The position numbers were made by a program, and so were the translations under genes. Below, one piece after another: positions 1-12,048 of a stretch of 64,000 bases of DNA (position 1 is its first letter; each line of letters opens with the position of its first letter). The notes beneath the pieces were generated by a model. That model had not been told where the DNA came from, searched no databases, and worked only from the letters and a program-made list of their open reading frames with translations. Source of the DNA: Cryptomeria japonica (lineage: Eukaryota; Streptophyta; Pinopsida; Cupressales; Cupressaceae); the NCBI RefSeq assembly GCF_030272615.1, contig NC_081409.1:911424340-911488339 (forward strand), in the 5' to 3' direction.

Positions 1-2470
1 CTTTGTCTCCTATGATCTGCTTTGGATCATGATTGAGTTTTACATACCTAGGTATATTCTTAATAGATTCCTCTTGCTTTTCTTCTTCATCAGTGTCAGC
101 ATCCACCGATGTAGGAGCACAATTACTGGTACTGGGCTGATTTGCAACCAGTTCCCAGAAGGTTACTATTGGTTCATCTCCTACATGTTCTCTGCCAGTT
201 TCCTCAGGTTTCTCAGAGTTTTCATCAACCCTAACATTGATGCTTTCAACAATTCTCTGAGTCCTATTGTTGAAACATTTGAGAGCTTTGCTCTTTGTGG
301 AATACCCTAGGAATATTCCCTCATCACATTTAGCATCAAACTTGCTATGATGTTCACTCCTCTTGATATAAAATTTACTTCCAAACACACTGAAGTAGCT
401 TACCACTAGTGTCTTACCGGTCCAGTACTCATAAGGAGTTTTATCCTTTCCTTTCTTGATGAATACCCAGTTCATTGTGTAGACTGCACTGCTCACCGCT
501 TCTCTCCAAAAGGTGTGAGCAACCTTTCCTTGGATTAACATGGTTCTAGCCACTTCAACCATAGTCCAATTGTTCGTCTCTGCTAAGCCATTCTATTGTG
601 GAGTCCGGGGGGTAGACAGTTGCCTCTTGATGCCATTCTCTTCATAATATTTGTTGAATTCTCCTACTTGATCAATTCTAAGACATTTGATTCTTCTACC
701 ACTTTCCTTCTCTACTAGTGCTCTGAAAGCTTTAAAATTTCAAAAGGCTTCAGACTTGTCCTTCAAGAATGTGACCCACATCATTCTTGAGCAATCATCT
801 GTAAGAATCATAAAATACCTATCTCCCTACACACTCCTAGTTTTCATAGGACCACACAAATCAGTATGCACAAGATCAAGTAAATTGTATGCGGTGAAAG
901 ATTTACCTTTGAAGGTTGAGGAAGACATTTTCCCTCGTTGACACTCTCTGCACAAAGGATTTTCTGGTTTGCTCAGCACCGGCAATCCTCTAACTACCTT
1001 GATCTTAGTGGCCTTCATAATATTGTCAAATTTTACATGGCAGAGTCTCCTATGCCATATCCAGCTGTCTTCAAACTTAGCCATAAGACATGTACTGACA
1101 TTAGCTTTTAGCTGAAATAGGTTACCTTTGGTCTACATACCGGTAGCCATCAGTTCACCACTCTTTCCTTTGATTTTGCACACTCCATTTTTGAATTCCA
1201 GAGTGAGTCCATTATTATTCAGTTGAGTAACACTCAAAAGGTTGTGCCTTAGACCTTCTACCCAATACACATTGTCAGCACTACTCTTTCCATTCAGAGA
1301 GATGGACCCTCTTCCTTTGACCATACATGGTGCATGATTACCAAAATGAACCACAACACCATCATACTTTTCCAGAGAAAGAAACTTACTCCGGTCACCA
1401 GTCATATGGTGAGAACAACCACTATTAATAATCCACTCATTGGAATTATCAAAGTGGGAGACAAGAGCCTTCTTGTCTGACATATCTTCCTTGACTGCTA
1501 CAAACACAATATCCTCATTTTCTTCATCTTCTAATTCCTCACCAGTGACACCTTCATCAACTACTACAAAAAAGTTTCTTCGGTTTCCTCCTTTGAACTT
1601 CTTGAACTTTTTTGGTTTGTCCTTGCTATCACCATTAGGATAGTTTACAGCAATGTGTCTTATCCGATTACAAGAGAAGCATTTCAAAGGAAGCTTACCT
1701 CTGTATTCACCGGTTCCCTTAGGAAGTCTCTTGGCAAGAAGAGCTTCAAATTCCATTAGGATCTCCTCATCATCCATTTCTCTACTCTGTCTTGGTTCGC
1801 CACTAGTACTAGCTTCTTTGCCTTTTCTAGATGGTGCAGCAGATGCTCTAAAGGCTGATTCAGTCTTCTGAACACTGCCATCAAAGCTATTTAGTTTATA
1901 GGTTGTCAACTTTGTGATGATGGAGTCTAGGGACACCTTAGTCTTGTCTATTGACCTCAACTCCTGAATAGCAGCAACCCTTATTGCATAGACCAGTAAT
2001 AAGGATCTCAAAACTTTGCTAACAATATTGGAATCTTCCATTTTACCACCTGCACTCTTGATATCTCCAACAACAGTTTTGATTCTTATTCCATATTATT
2101 GAATGGTCTTTCCTTCAGCCATCTGCATGTCTTCAAACTTTCCTCTAAGTCTTTCTTCCTTAGCTTGTTTCACATGATCATCACCGCCATAGATGTTCTC
2201 AAGAGTATCCCATACTTCTTTGGGATTCTCTTTGTCCTGAACATCAATAAACTCAATGTCAGATAAACTACTGATTAGGGCTTCCATGACTTGCCCATTC
2301 TCTTGAATCTCTCTCTTTTGGTCATCGGTGAGAGTACCGGTAGGGATAACATAATCATTCTCAACATAGATCCAATATTGAGCACCCATGATTTTTATGT
2401 ATATCTTCATTCTGTCCTTCCATATTTTAAAGTTATCTCTGTTGAACTTTGGACCTTCCCTCTTCATCAT
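1..2470 (-). pseudogene. copia gag-protease-integrase polyprotein, decayed
   Basis: The gag N-terminus starts at 2470 (MMKREGPKF, then WKDRMKIYI), typical of copia UBN2-type gag. One reading frame then runs left through stops at 2096, 1133, 827, 740 and 593. The zinc knuckle near 1650 reads CFSCNRIRHIAVNY, so the last Cys is lost. The protease motif near 1425 reads INSGCSHHM where the family has DSG: the catalytic Asp is Asn. GAG-pre-integrase follows (WHRRLCHV, then CRECQRGK, HTDLCGP at 1040-850), and integrase core and C-terminal pieces lie at 830-1 (for example SKFDAKCDEG near 330). Four of the stops look like CAG or CAA turned into TAG or TAA. The gene is dead; the family assignment is firm. 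Confidence 0.85.
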
Positions 2471-2527
2471 TACAATAGGATCTTTCCCTCAAGCGGATAA
2501 GCTTACAACACACAGGACCTAGAGGAC

Positions 2528-2539
2528 GCTCTGATACCA
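2528..2539 (-). promoter_or_regulatory. Primer-binding site for initiator tRNA-Met
   Basis: The minus strand reads TGGTATCAGAGC, the standard plant copia primer-binding site complementary to the 3' end of initiator tRNA-Met. It lies two bases inside the LTR edge (2542), which fixes the LTR boundary and element orientation. Confidence 0.92.
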
Positions 2540-2541
2540 AT

Positions 2542-4025
2542 TGATAACACAATGATGAACAGTGAGTACCAAACCAGTACTGAGAGGGGGGGGTGAATTA
2601 GTACAGGTACATAAACTTTTCCTGAACCGCTTTGACTACAAACAGCGAACTTGACTGGCAATCACTAAAATAGGTCATAAACCAAAATACTACTGGTTAA
2701 GCACAATGAGACTATGAAAGATATAAACCGGAAACACTTATCTTACCACACAAACTACATCCTCATTTCCATATTATCCTTGTGCATAAATAGATATTCT
2801 AACATCAGAAATATAATAACATGCTAGATCAACATGATTCACCGCTTGACAAAAAACAACATAGCATCACATGAAAAAGACATCACATATGACACACATA
2901 TTTTTCACATGGAAACCCAATTGGGAAAACCATGGTGGGGACGAATACCCACAATCTATTTTTGAACTCTTTAGAAGTCCACTCTGTTAGAAGCCTAGTC
3001 TGATTAAAGACTGTTACAACATGTTCTATTAGGAACTGATCCTGTTAGGGATCACCCGATTAAAGGATGGCTAGAATACCCAATTAAGGGTTAAACCCTG
3101 TTAAGGGTTACCTTGTTAGAGGATTTTATGAACTTAATGGCTTTGAGTTACCCTGTTAAAGGATTTACAACAAGCTAGTTAAAGCTACCCTATTAAGGAA
3201 TTTTCCAACTATTGAAGTGATTAGAGATCAACAGGTATTACAATGATCTGGTAATAGCACTCAATGCCAATGCAAACCTGCTTTAGTTCCTTTCTTCTGC
3301 ATACACACTCTGCAGGTATCAACCCTCTTATCTGGTCTGGCAAGAATCACGTATCTTTGCACTTAGATACACACAACATTTGCCAACAACTTCAACATGA
3401 AACACAACATCGATCTTATAGGAAATAGATAGGTTGGTAACATAAACCCTAAAACCCTAAACATTTAGGTTGAGCAATTCAGTCGGTTCAATCCTGACCA
3501 TTGAACACTTTGCATTTGAATACAAAGGTCTTGAACAAATCTCAAGACATTCTCCATCGTTCTTTCTTCACCGCTTCTTGGAGGTGATAACCCATCACGC
3601 GTTCTCCACCATTTGCATAGACTTCGTATATTCTCGAGGTAGATAGGATCAATCTCCTTCATGCAAGATCCTTCACGTGCACGAAGCCGACGTGGCAACA
3701 TGATCTGATCTCCATTACAATGCTAACTCATCACACAATTCCATCGGTTAAATCACATAGGTTCGAAGTACTTCAACCGAAAACCCTGAAGCTGAGACTA
3801 CCAACCGGTAGTCCTACCATATTAAACTGCTTCACCTTTAGCACATATACCGGTTCTCATCATTATGCCGGTTCACTTTGCCAGTTGCTTAACTTCAATA
3901 AACCTGTTCACTCTTCATCATATTTCCAGTTCACTCTTCAACATATTACTGGTTCTCTTTCAGAATATTAAGATGAATGACAACACAATATCATCATGTC
4001 AACATATTCTGCACATATGCCAACA
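2542..4025 (-). repeat. 5' LTR of copia element 1
   Basis: A 1,484-bp LTR. On the minus strand it begins TGTTGGCATATG and ends TTGTTATCA, the TG...CA ends of an LTR, followed by the primer-binding site. It is homologous to the plus-strand LTR at 6322-7749: same start, same ACTACCGGTTGGTAGT segment, same motif near the end (ATTCACCCCCC then TCAGTACTGG). It also holds the conserved stretch seen on the plus strand as ACATGGAAACCC...GGGAAAACCATGGTGGGG at about 2907-2945. Confidence 0.85.
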
Positions 4026-5968
4026 GTGAGCACCTAAGCAAGTTTGATGCTAAGTGTGATGAAGGAATATTTTTGGGATATTCCACTAAAATAAAATCTC
4101 TCAAGTGATACAATAGGAGGACTTAGAAGATTGTTGAGAGTATCAATGTCAGGGTTGATGAATCCCTTGAGAAGCCCGAGGAAACTAGTAGCAAGCAAAT
4201 AGAAGATGAACCGATTTTAGCCTTCTGGGAACTAGTTAAGAATGAAACAAGTGACAAACACTGCAAAGACCTCAATGTTTCTGTACCGGTAGAAGCTTCA
4301 GTAGGTGAAGAAGAAGATGATGTAGAAAAAGAAGAGGAAACGCAAGCTAAACCAGCTACGGTCATTCCTAGGTATGTAAGACTGCATCATGACCCAAAGA
4401 AAATCATAGGAGACAAAGATGCAAGAATACTTACAAGGAGAAAGGTGAAAGAAAATTCTTCCATGATTTCAAAATTTGAGTCTAAGATGGCTAGAGAGGC
4501 ACTTATCAATGAAGATTGGATAAATGCAATAGAAGAGGAGCTGGACCAGATAGAGAAGATTGCAACATGGTCCTTGGTACCCAGACCGAAACACAAGAAT
4601 TTCACAGGTACCAAATGGGTCTTTAGGAATAAGCAGAATGAAGAAGGCACAGTGGTAAGGAACAAGGCAAGACTTTTATGCAAGGGATATGCTTAGGAAG
4701 AAGGAGAAGACTATGGAGAAACCCTTGCCCCAGTGGCTAGAATGGAAGGTGTCTGAATGCTACTGGCATTTGCAGCATTCAAGGGATTTAAGGTATACCA
4801 GATGGATGTGAAGTCTTCCTTCTTGAATGGAATGGTGGAGGAAGAAGTGTATATTGAGCAACCAGATGGGTTTGCTTTGTCAGAAGATAGTGACATGGTG
4901 TGCAGATTACACAAGACCCTGTATGGATTGAAACAGGCACCAAGGGCATGCTACGAATGGTTACACTCTCATCTTGTGAAGATAGGATTTCTGAGAACAA
5001 GTGAGGGCAACAACATCTACCTGAAATCTGAAGGTGATCAGATTCTAATATGTGAAGTATTTGTAGATGATATAATCTTTGGTGGAGATCATGATATGAG
5101 TCATGCATTTGTAGATGTGATGAAAAAGGAGTTTGAGATGTCTCTGATTGGAGAGATAAAGTTTTTCATTGGTCTACAGATTCAACAGATGAAAGAGGGT
5201 ATCTTCATTACCCAGACCAAGTATATCAAAGAGGTATTAAAGACCTTTGGCATGGAGGAGAGAAAACCAATTGGAATGCCGATGGTGACTGGCTGCAAAT
5301 TAACAAAGGAGGATACATTGTTAGTGGATGAGGAGTACAGGTCAATGATCCATAAGTTGCACTATGTGGTGCATAGTAGACTGGATATTGCTCATGCAGT
5401 GGGCACAATGGCTCGTTTTCATAAGAGTCCAACAAAATCCCACCTGGTAGCGATAAAGAGGATTCTTAGATATTTGAAAGGGATAGTTGATTATGGATTG
5501 TGGTATCCATACAATGGCGACTTTGATCTCAAAGTTTTTACCAATGCAAATTGGATAGGTAATGTGGACGACCGAAAGAGCACAATCGGTGGAGCGTTCT
5601 TTCATGGTGGAAGACTAGTCTCATGGACGAGTAAGAAGCAGAGCTGCATTTATGAACTAAACTCAGGCAATCTGGATGAAGCATGTACTGAATGGCTTCA
5701 AAGTGATGATATCTGAGCCGGTGAGTATTTTCTATGATAATACTAGTGCAATAAATATTTCCAAAAATCCAATATTGCATGCTAGGACCAAGCATATTGA
5801 GCTCAAGTATCACTTCTAGAGAAAAAGGTTCAGAATAAAGAGGTTGTATTAGAACATATTTCTAGTAAGGAGCAGTTAGCAGATATATTCACTAAGCCCT
5901 TACAGAAGACTACATTTACCTATTTGAGAGGTGAATTAGGGGTTCTGCCCCTTCATGAAGTAAATTAA
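4026..5968 (+). pseudogene. copia reverse transcriptase-RNase H, decayed
   Basis: RT begins near 4480 (EALINEDWINAIEEEL, then GTKWVFRNK), continues with MDVKSSFLNG, LYGLKQAPRA and the active site as FVDDIIFG near 5065 (copia RT normally has YVDD). RNase H-like sequence follows near 5460-5960, with DRKSTIGG, SWTSKKQSC and the terminal IFTKPLQ and LRGELG motifs. In-frame stops at 4694 (TAG) and 4754 (TGA) fit CAG and CGA ancestors. Around 5650-5720 part of the RNase H domain is deleted and the frame shifts; another shift occurs near 5817. No functional product is expected. Confidence 0.85.
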
Positions 5969-6306
5969 AGATGTGTGCTCCACATCAATTAGGTACCAAC
6001 ATGTCAGATCTTAAAGGATTGGTGTGTTAAAGGATACTAATCCATTGGGGGAGCAACATAGTGGAGCCTAGAAGCTTGTGCCTCCACTTTGGCATTGTTG
6101 TCAAAGGGGGACAAGATATTTGATGGTGAAGATATATGGGGGAGAAGATATATGTTTGAAGGACAATATGAAAGTGTGAGAAGTAACTAAGAAAAGTGCA
6201 CACTAACCAGTCCAGGTGGTGGTGGTGATCTTTTAAGTTGAACCAGTGTATGTTATTGAGAATGGTGTAGATACTGAGCAATGATATACTGAGTATTTTC
6301 ATCAAT

Positions 6307-6321
6307 GCCAAAGGGGGAGAT
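6307..6321 (+). promoter_or_regulatory. Polypurine tract
   Basis: GCCAAAGGGGGAGAT directly precedes the LTR start TGTTGG. This primes plus-strand DNA synthesis. The same 15-mer occurs, reverse-complemented, beside the LTRs at 17755 and 42768. Confidence 0.9.
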
Positions 6322-7749
6322 TGTTGGCATATGATGAAGCAGTGATAATGTATGTTGTCATTGATGTCTTTAACTGCTCAAGTAGGTGAACCAATATGAA
6401 CTGGAATGAAGATCGGAAGCAGTTATGGTTAACTGGATGAGTGGACTGGTGTCGGGGTTCACTAAGTGTGACTACCGGTTGGTAGTCTCAGTTCAACTCT
6501 AGGCTTTTTGGTTTGGATTTGGCTTGTGTGGTGCAAACGATGATGTTTTGTGATGAGTTAGTTAAATAATAAGGATAAGAATTGAGATGCCATGCCAGCT
6601 ACATGCACGTGAAAGATTTCTTTGAGGATCTTGCATGTGAAGACCAGATGCATTGAATGTCTACCTCGGGAATGTGCATTTTTCCTAGTAGTATGTGAAA
6701 AGTGCGTGATGGGTTACTATTTTCTAGATGCGATGAAGATTGGATGATGCAAAATGACTTGAGATCTATTTTAGATCATTTCATTCTATGTAATGTATTT
6801 GACGGTCAGGATTGGACTGCTTGTAATTGTAAACTTGAAATGTTTAGGGTTTAGGGCTTATGCTACCGACCTAATTGTTGTCTATAAGTTTGATGATTTT
6901 TGTTATTGTAGGAGTTGGAAAAAGTTATGTTTGTGTCTGCATGTTGGAGATCTGATACTTACCAAACCAGAGTGAGGAATCTACAGAGTGTGATTGCAAA
7001 AGAGAGAAACTAAAAAGGATTTGCCTTAGCAAGAAGTTTTGTTATCAGATCGAAGTGTTTTACCTGTTGTCTTCTAACCATTTCAACAGAAGGTAAATCC
7101 CTTGACCGGGTAGCTTTAACAGGCTTTTTTGTAAATCCTCTAACTAGGTGACTCAAGTTTATTGAGTTCTTTAAATCCTCTAGCGAGGTAACCTTTAACA
7201 GGGTATATAGCCATCCCTTAACCGAGTGATCCTTGATCGGATCGGTTCCTAACAGGACCTTATTGTAAAGTCTTTAACCAGACCAAGATCCTAACAAAGT
7301 GGACTTCAAAAGAGTTCAAAAACAAGCTTGTGGGTATTCATCCCCACCGTGGTTTTTCCCATTTGGGTTTCTATGTGAAAAATTTGTGTGTTATGGGTTG
7401 TGAGTTTTTCATGTGATGATTGAGTGGTTTTTTATTAAGTTAGATATGCATGCATTGTCAAATGGTTGTGTTTTTTATTGGTACAACTCATGCATGATTA
7501 ATCTGGTGAAGTAGCTATCAAGATTTGAGATCTGTTGAATGCTGCCTGAAGTATTTTTGTTTAACCGGTTTAGCTGTCTGAAGTAATTTTGTTTAGCCGG
7601 TATTGATATGGTTAAGTACAATGGTGAATACAACCGGTTATCTGTTTTCTAATTTGTCAAAGTGTTGGAGCAAGTTTTTGTGTGTACTGATTCACCCCCC
7701 CCTCCTCTCAGTACTGGTTAGGACCTTAGTAGTTCATCATTATTCATCA
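6322..7749 (+). repeat. 3' LTR of copia element 2
   Basis: A 1,428-bp LTR starting TGTTGGCATATG and ending TTCATCA. It contains the module CCACCGTGGTTTTTCCC at about 7345, and GATTCACCCCCCC followed by TCAGTACTGG near the end (about 7689-7718). It is homologous to the LTR at 2542-4025 but clearly diverged. The 5' LTR is outside the window, so the target-site duplication cannot be tested. Confidence 0.85.
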
Positions 7750-9633
7750 GTGAACATGGGAATTTTAGGACTATCCATTTTCCCCCTTTGTCTTGTGAAT
7801 AAGGTACATCATCTAACTAGCTCTAAGTTAGGACCTTTTCACACATGTACACATGTTAAGTTTACTTAGTGAGTTAGGAAAATTTGTAGAAGTCTCATTT
7901 AGACATGTGATATTATCCCCTAGTTGTCACATGAAAAATTATTAAGGAACTTGTCATCATCCTAGTTAGTTTAGACTAACTCCTAAATATAATAGATTGA
8001 TGGAAAAAAGTTACGTGTATGACTCAACAGATTGATTGGCTCTAGAATTGATAATATTTTACATGTTTTGTTCCATATTTCACAAGACACTTAATATTCT
8101 TTTAATACTTTATCTCACACTTTGATAATACCCTTTAAGATTAATAGATGATCTATGATATAATGAATGCATGTGTTTTGTGAATGTTTATGCATGATAT
8201 AATCTCATGATAATTTTTATTTTTTTTAGATACTAACTTGCATAAGTTGTTCGAATGCTAACCTACAGCCAAAGAAAACCACCTACAACAAGGTTTCCCC
8301 TGCATCTCATAAGATAATGACCAAAAATGTCAAATGGAACACAACTATCAAGGAAGGGAATGCTCAGATGTTCTTTATGTTGATGTTGTCATTTTAGAAT
8401 AAATGCATTTGAAGAAACTAGAGGAACTTGTGAGATAATGAGAGATGGTTCATAATAGCATTTATTTGTATTGCACATTTCTTATCTTTGTTCTTTAGTT
8501 GTAATAAGATTTATATTATTATTGTGACTCCTATTCGATAGATTACTACTTTAAGTTATGTAGGAGAATAAGTTTTGAAAATTTATAGTGCAGAATTATG
8601 TACAAAAAATAATAAATGATACACACAAATTTACATGGAAAAACCTCGTAAAAGTATACCAGGAAAAAATCATAGGCAAAGATCTTTCATATTATATTTC
8701 TTAGGAATTTTCTCAAATTATAAAAATCTTCAAAAATTTTATTGAAAAGATGACTTCACATAGCATATGACGTCCGATTTGTGGAGTCCTAATTGAAGAC
8801 AACTTTCCAAAAATAGAAAGTATGACTCGTGTAACTACATGTTGAATAAATGTCAACATGGCAGGGGGCTACAACCAGCCCCTTGCAACACTTACCCTTT
8901 AGCCTTTGACTTGAAGCTTAGTCCTTCAAACAATTGTGTGAAGCGCAAATTTGAAACACTACAGTGGTACCCCATTATGACTATTCATCAGTGTTGGAAT
9001 AACACTAGAACCCTACCCACTACTGACTTTTTGTCACTATTGGAATAGAACTTAGTGTCCTTCCAACTCCTAACTATTTGTTATTTCTAGAATAACACTA
9101 TAATTCACTTCATATTCCAACACAAGTCATTCTCATCTTCATGAAGAATCAATAGATGTTAACAAGTAGTTTTAAGTCTTAAGTAATTACTCTGAAAATA
9201 AGTATAAATTCCAAATCTTGTCAAAATTTGAGGTTACCGAGAATGTATCAGTCATATTATAGTTAAAGTTATGTAATTTCCATAGTCCATGATATTAACA
9301 TTATTCATTTTTGGATTGCACTTGTAATATTTTTCATCATCATTATTTTAGATCATACTACATGATCTATCATCAAGATGAAAGAAAGAGTTAGAGAGAA
9401 AGAATGAGAAGATAACTACAGACCATAGATAATAAATAGAGGCAGATGGGGGATGCAAGGGTTGACAATAAAGGCTAAAAAAATCAATAAAAAATGCTAA
9501 CATAACAATAAGAGGACAAAACAACTACCTAGCAAGAACACCTAAGCAATAACTATAAAAGGAGGGGATGTTTAACAAATAATGAAAATGATAAAAACTA
9601 GATAGGAAAACCAATGAAAACAAAGGGGCACAT
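7750..9633. other. AT-rich interval without recognisable gene
   Basis: No reading frame here resembles a known protein. Around 8630-8680 the text ACATGGAAAAACCTCG followed by CAGGAAAAAA loosely resembles the conserved module of the window's LTRs, so an old LTR remnant is possible. Around 8990-9110 a short motif (TTGGAATAACAC / TTGGAATAGAAC) recurs. Confidence 0.5.
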
Positions 9634-9680
9634 GCAAAATAGAAAATTGAAACAAAAAGACCTAAAAACAAAGCAAGTGT

Positions 9681-9700
9681 ACACATACATACATACATAC

Positions 9701-9749
<49 letters not shown>

Positions 9750-10344
9750 CATACATATATATATATATATACACATACATATATATACATATATATATAT
9801 ATAAATACATACACATATATACATATATACATACATACATACATACATACATATACACATACATATATAAATATATACATATATACATGTACATATGTGT
9901 ACATATGTATATATATACATATATACATATATACATGTACATATGTATATACGTATATATATACATATATACATACATACATATACATATACATATATAT
10001 ACATATATATATATACACATATATACACATATACATACATATATATACATACACATATATATGCATATACATATACACACATATATATTATATACACATA
10101 TATATTATATATACATATATATTATACATATATATACATACATACATACATATATATATATACATATATATGTATGTATATATGTGTATATATTTATATA
10201 TATATACATATATATGTATGTATATATGTGTATATATTTATATATATATACATATATATGTATGTATATATGTGTATATATTTATACATACATATATATG
10301 TATATATATACATATATGTATATATGTATATATGTATATATGTG

Positions 10345-10401
<57 letters not shown>
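9681..10401. repeat. Compound microsatellite (TACA/TATA/TGTA and CA)n
   Basis: About 720 bp made almost entirely of ATAC, ATAT, TGTA and finally (CA)n (about 10349-10391). Three tandem copies of a 44-bp unit containing TGTATGTATATATGTGTA start near 10171, 10215 and 10259. Long open frames on both strands here are artefacts of the simple repeat (alternating Y/I/H/C/V). Confidence 0.95.
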
Positions 10402-10403
<2 letters not shown>

Positions 10404-10406
10404 TGT

Positions 10407-10578
10407 GCCTACTTATTAGTTCTTAGATTTAGCCTATTCTTTGCTATTATTTAGTCATATTTATTGCTATTATCTGAAATCAAGAATGTGAAACAATCAA
10501 AGAAGATAATAGCAATAAAGATGAACTAAATAATAGCGAAGAATAGGATAAATCTAAGAAAAGAACTAATAAGTAGGC
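10407..10578. repeat. Long imperfect inverted repeat (hairpin), 69/75-bp arms
   Basis: The arm 10407-10475 (starts GCCTACTTATTAGTTCTTAG) is the near-perfect reverse complement of 10504-10578 (ends CTAATAAGTAGGC), with a 28-base loop. It could be a foldback or MITE-type element or part of a transcribed hairpin; no terminal duplication or coding was found. A 49-50-bp direct repeat flanks the whole microsatellite-hairpin block (9634-9682 and 10577-10626). Confidence 0.75.
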
Positions 10579-10641
10579 AAAATAGAAATAAGAAACAAAA
10601 AGAACTAAAAACAATGCAAGAGTACATATGTATATACTAAT

Positions 10642-11815
10642 TGTAGTGTTGTAAATTATCACTGGTCCAATTTACACCTCATGTTTGTGCCCCTACTTTA
10701 GTGTGTCCTCTCCTTAATACCTGTCTAGGTCCAATTTGTGCCTATTCTCCAGCTCTGAGGTCATGAACACCCATTGGTGGGTCCCCTAGTGAGGTACCCC
10801 TCTCCCCTAGGCCTTATTTTTGTCCTTTATGCAAATGGTCCCTCTCAATGGGGCCCAAATTTGAATTAGGACATGAGTCCTACTTTCCCTATAGGAATTG
10901 ATCCCCGTGGCTCTACATGATTGTTGGAGTTCAACTGAATGGGTAACTTACCTAGATACCCCTATATAAATACATTTGATTAGACTAATTTCATCCACCC
11001 AAGTAATCTATCCAATCTAAGAAATAAATTCCTAGCACTCTTGCATCCATGATGCATTCATTATCAAACATTTTCAAAGATCTTCAAGGATACATATTCA
11101 TCATTCAACCATTGTGGAGAAAAATTGCATCATTCCTATGCAATCATGTGTGTGTGATTAGGTTTTTTTCATGTTTATGCCATTTCATACAACATATGTG
11201 ATTACATTCAAATAACAAAGCATCATCATTAGCAATTGTAGATCTAAGGTATATCTTTCCAGTATTTATTCTAGTATTTGCATTATTTCATCTAAGGTTA
11301 ATTCCTAAATCGAGGTTTGTCATAGGTAAACCCCTATTCCAAAAGAAATCCCCTTTTTAATTGTGTGCATGAATAGGTACAAAGTTGCATTTGGGAGGGT
11401 TGATAGGGTTCACAGAGATGAATAGGTTCACCTTTTAACAGTGAGAAATTCGGAGGACCGTGGTGACCACCACCAAGGTCTCTATAATTTAGGCCAAACT
11501 TTTGGGAACATATCCAAATCATCATCTTCTAGTTAAATTCAAGTTTGTGGCTCTGTACAATAACTGTAACTCGTTGTTTATGCCCGATCTCTTCAATATT
11601 CATCCATTTACCCTTAATTCCAACATTTTCACAATTCAATTTAGAAATAGGGAATAAAACCCTAATCCACAAATGGAACCTAATTAGTATTTCAGAGCTT
11701 CTTCTTAGGAGGGATTAAGCCTAGATCTATTAGGACCCTCTCTCTTTCAATGTAATGGTTATTTAAGAAAAAGTTGTGATTTTATTACCTTAATTAGTGA
11801 GACCCTGATTTTTCA
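10642..11815 (+). repeat. Gypsy-type LTR (family shared with 40033-41157)
   Basis: About 1.17 kb beginning TGTAGTGTTGTAAATTATCA and ending CCCTGATTTTTCA. It aligns over its length with 40033-41157: both share TTTACACCTCATGTTTGTGC, ACACCCATTGGTGGGT, GAGGTACCCCTC, CAATGGGGCCCAAATTTGAA and the AACCCTAAT-type end. A decayed gag follows, consistent with a 5' LTR. Boundaries were inferred by comparing the two copies. Confidence 0.7.
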
Positions 11816-12048
11816 CCATCCCATTTTGGTGAACCTGACTCCTTACATCACTATTTTTTATTTATGTTTTCAAATCTGATTTGTGATCATTTTAATTTTT
11901 AAATTTTCATTCATAGATCTTATTGTTAATCAAATTATATAAATTTAGAGGCCAAATTCATAAAATCCCTAATTTGATTTGGTTAATTTGATTTGTGGGT
12001 TGCATAATTTATATCATTTATTTTCATAATAGATCTTAGGCGTTCATA

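Larger units (their letters stand above)
1..4025 (-). mobile_element. Ty1/copia element 1, 5' half (5' LTR, PBS, gag, protease, integrase); continues beyond the window start
   Basis: Read on the minus strand, the order is LTR (4025 to 2542), initiator-tRNA-Met primer-binding site, gag, CCHC knuckle, protease, GAG-pre-integrase and integrase. The element runs off the window at position 1, so RT, RNase H and the 3' LTR are not seen. The order is diagnostic of Ty1/copia, with integrase before RT. The right edge at 4025 (LTR start TGTTGGCAT on the minus strand) abuts an interrupted reading frame of another copia element, so this copy appears to have inserted there. Confidence 0.85.
4026..7749 (+). 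mobile_element. Ty1/copia element 2, 3' half (integrase end, RT, RNase H, PPT, 3' LTR)
   Basis: Coding starts abruptly at 4026, inside the integrase C-terminal region (SKFDAKCDEGIFLGYST), immediately after the outer edge of element 1's LTR. It continues through RT and RNase H to a polypurine tract and an LTR of the same family. The missing gag-integrase part would lie left of the window if element 1 inserted here. Same family as element 1, opposite strand. Confidence 0.85.

Noticed and set aside
9525-10454. Several long ORFs (up to 270 codons) on both strands
   Set aside because: They are translations of the compound microsatellite, alternating Y, I, H, C, V and T in every frame, with no domain.
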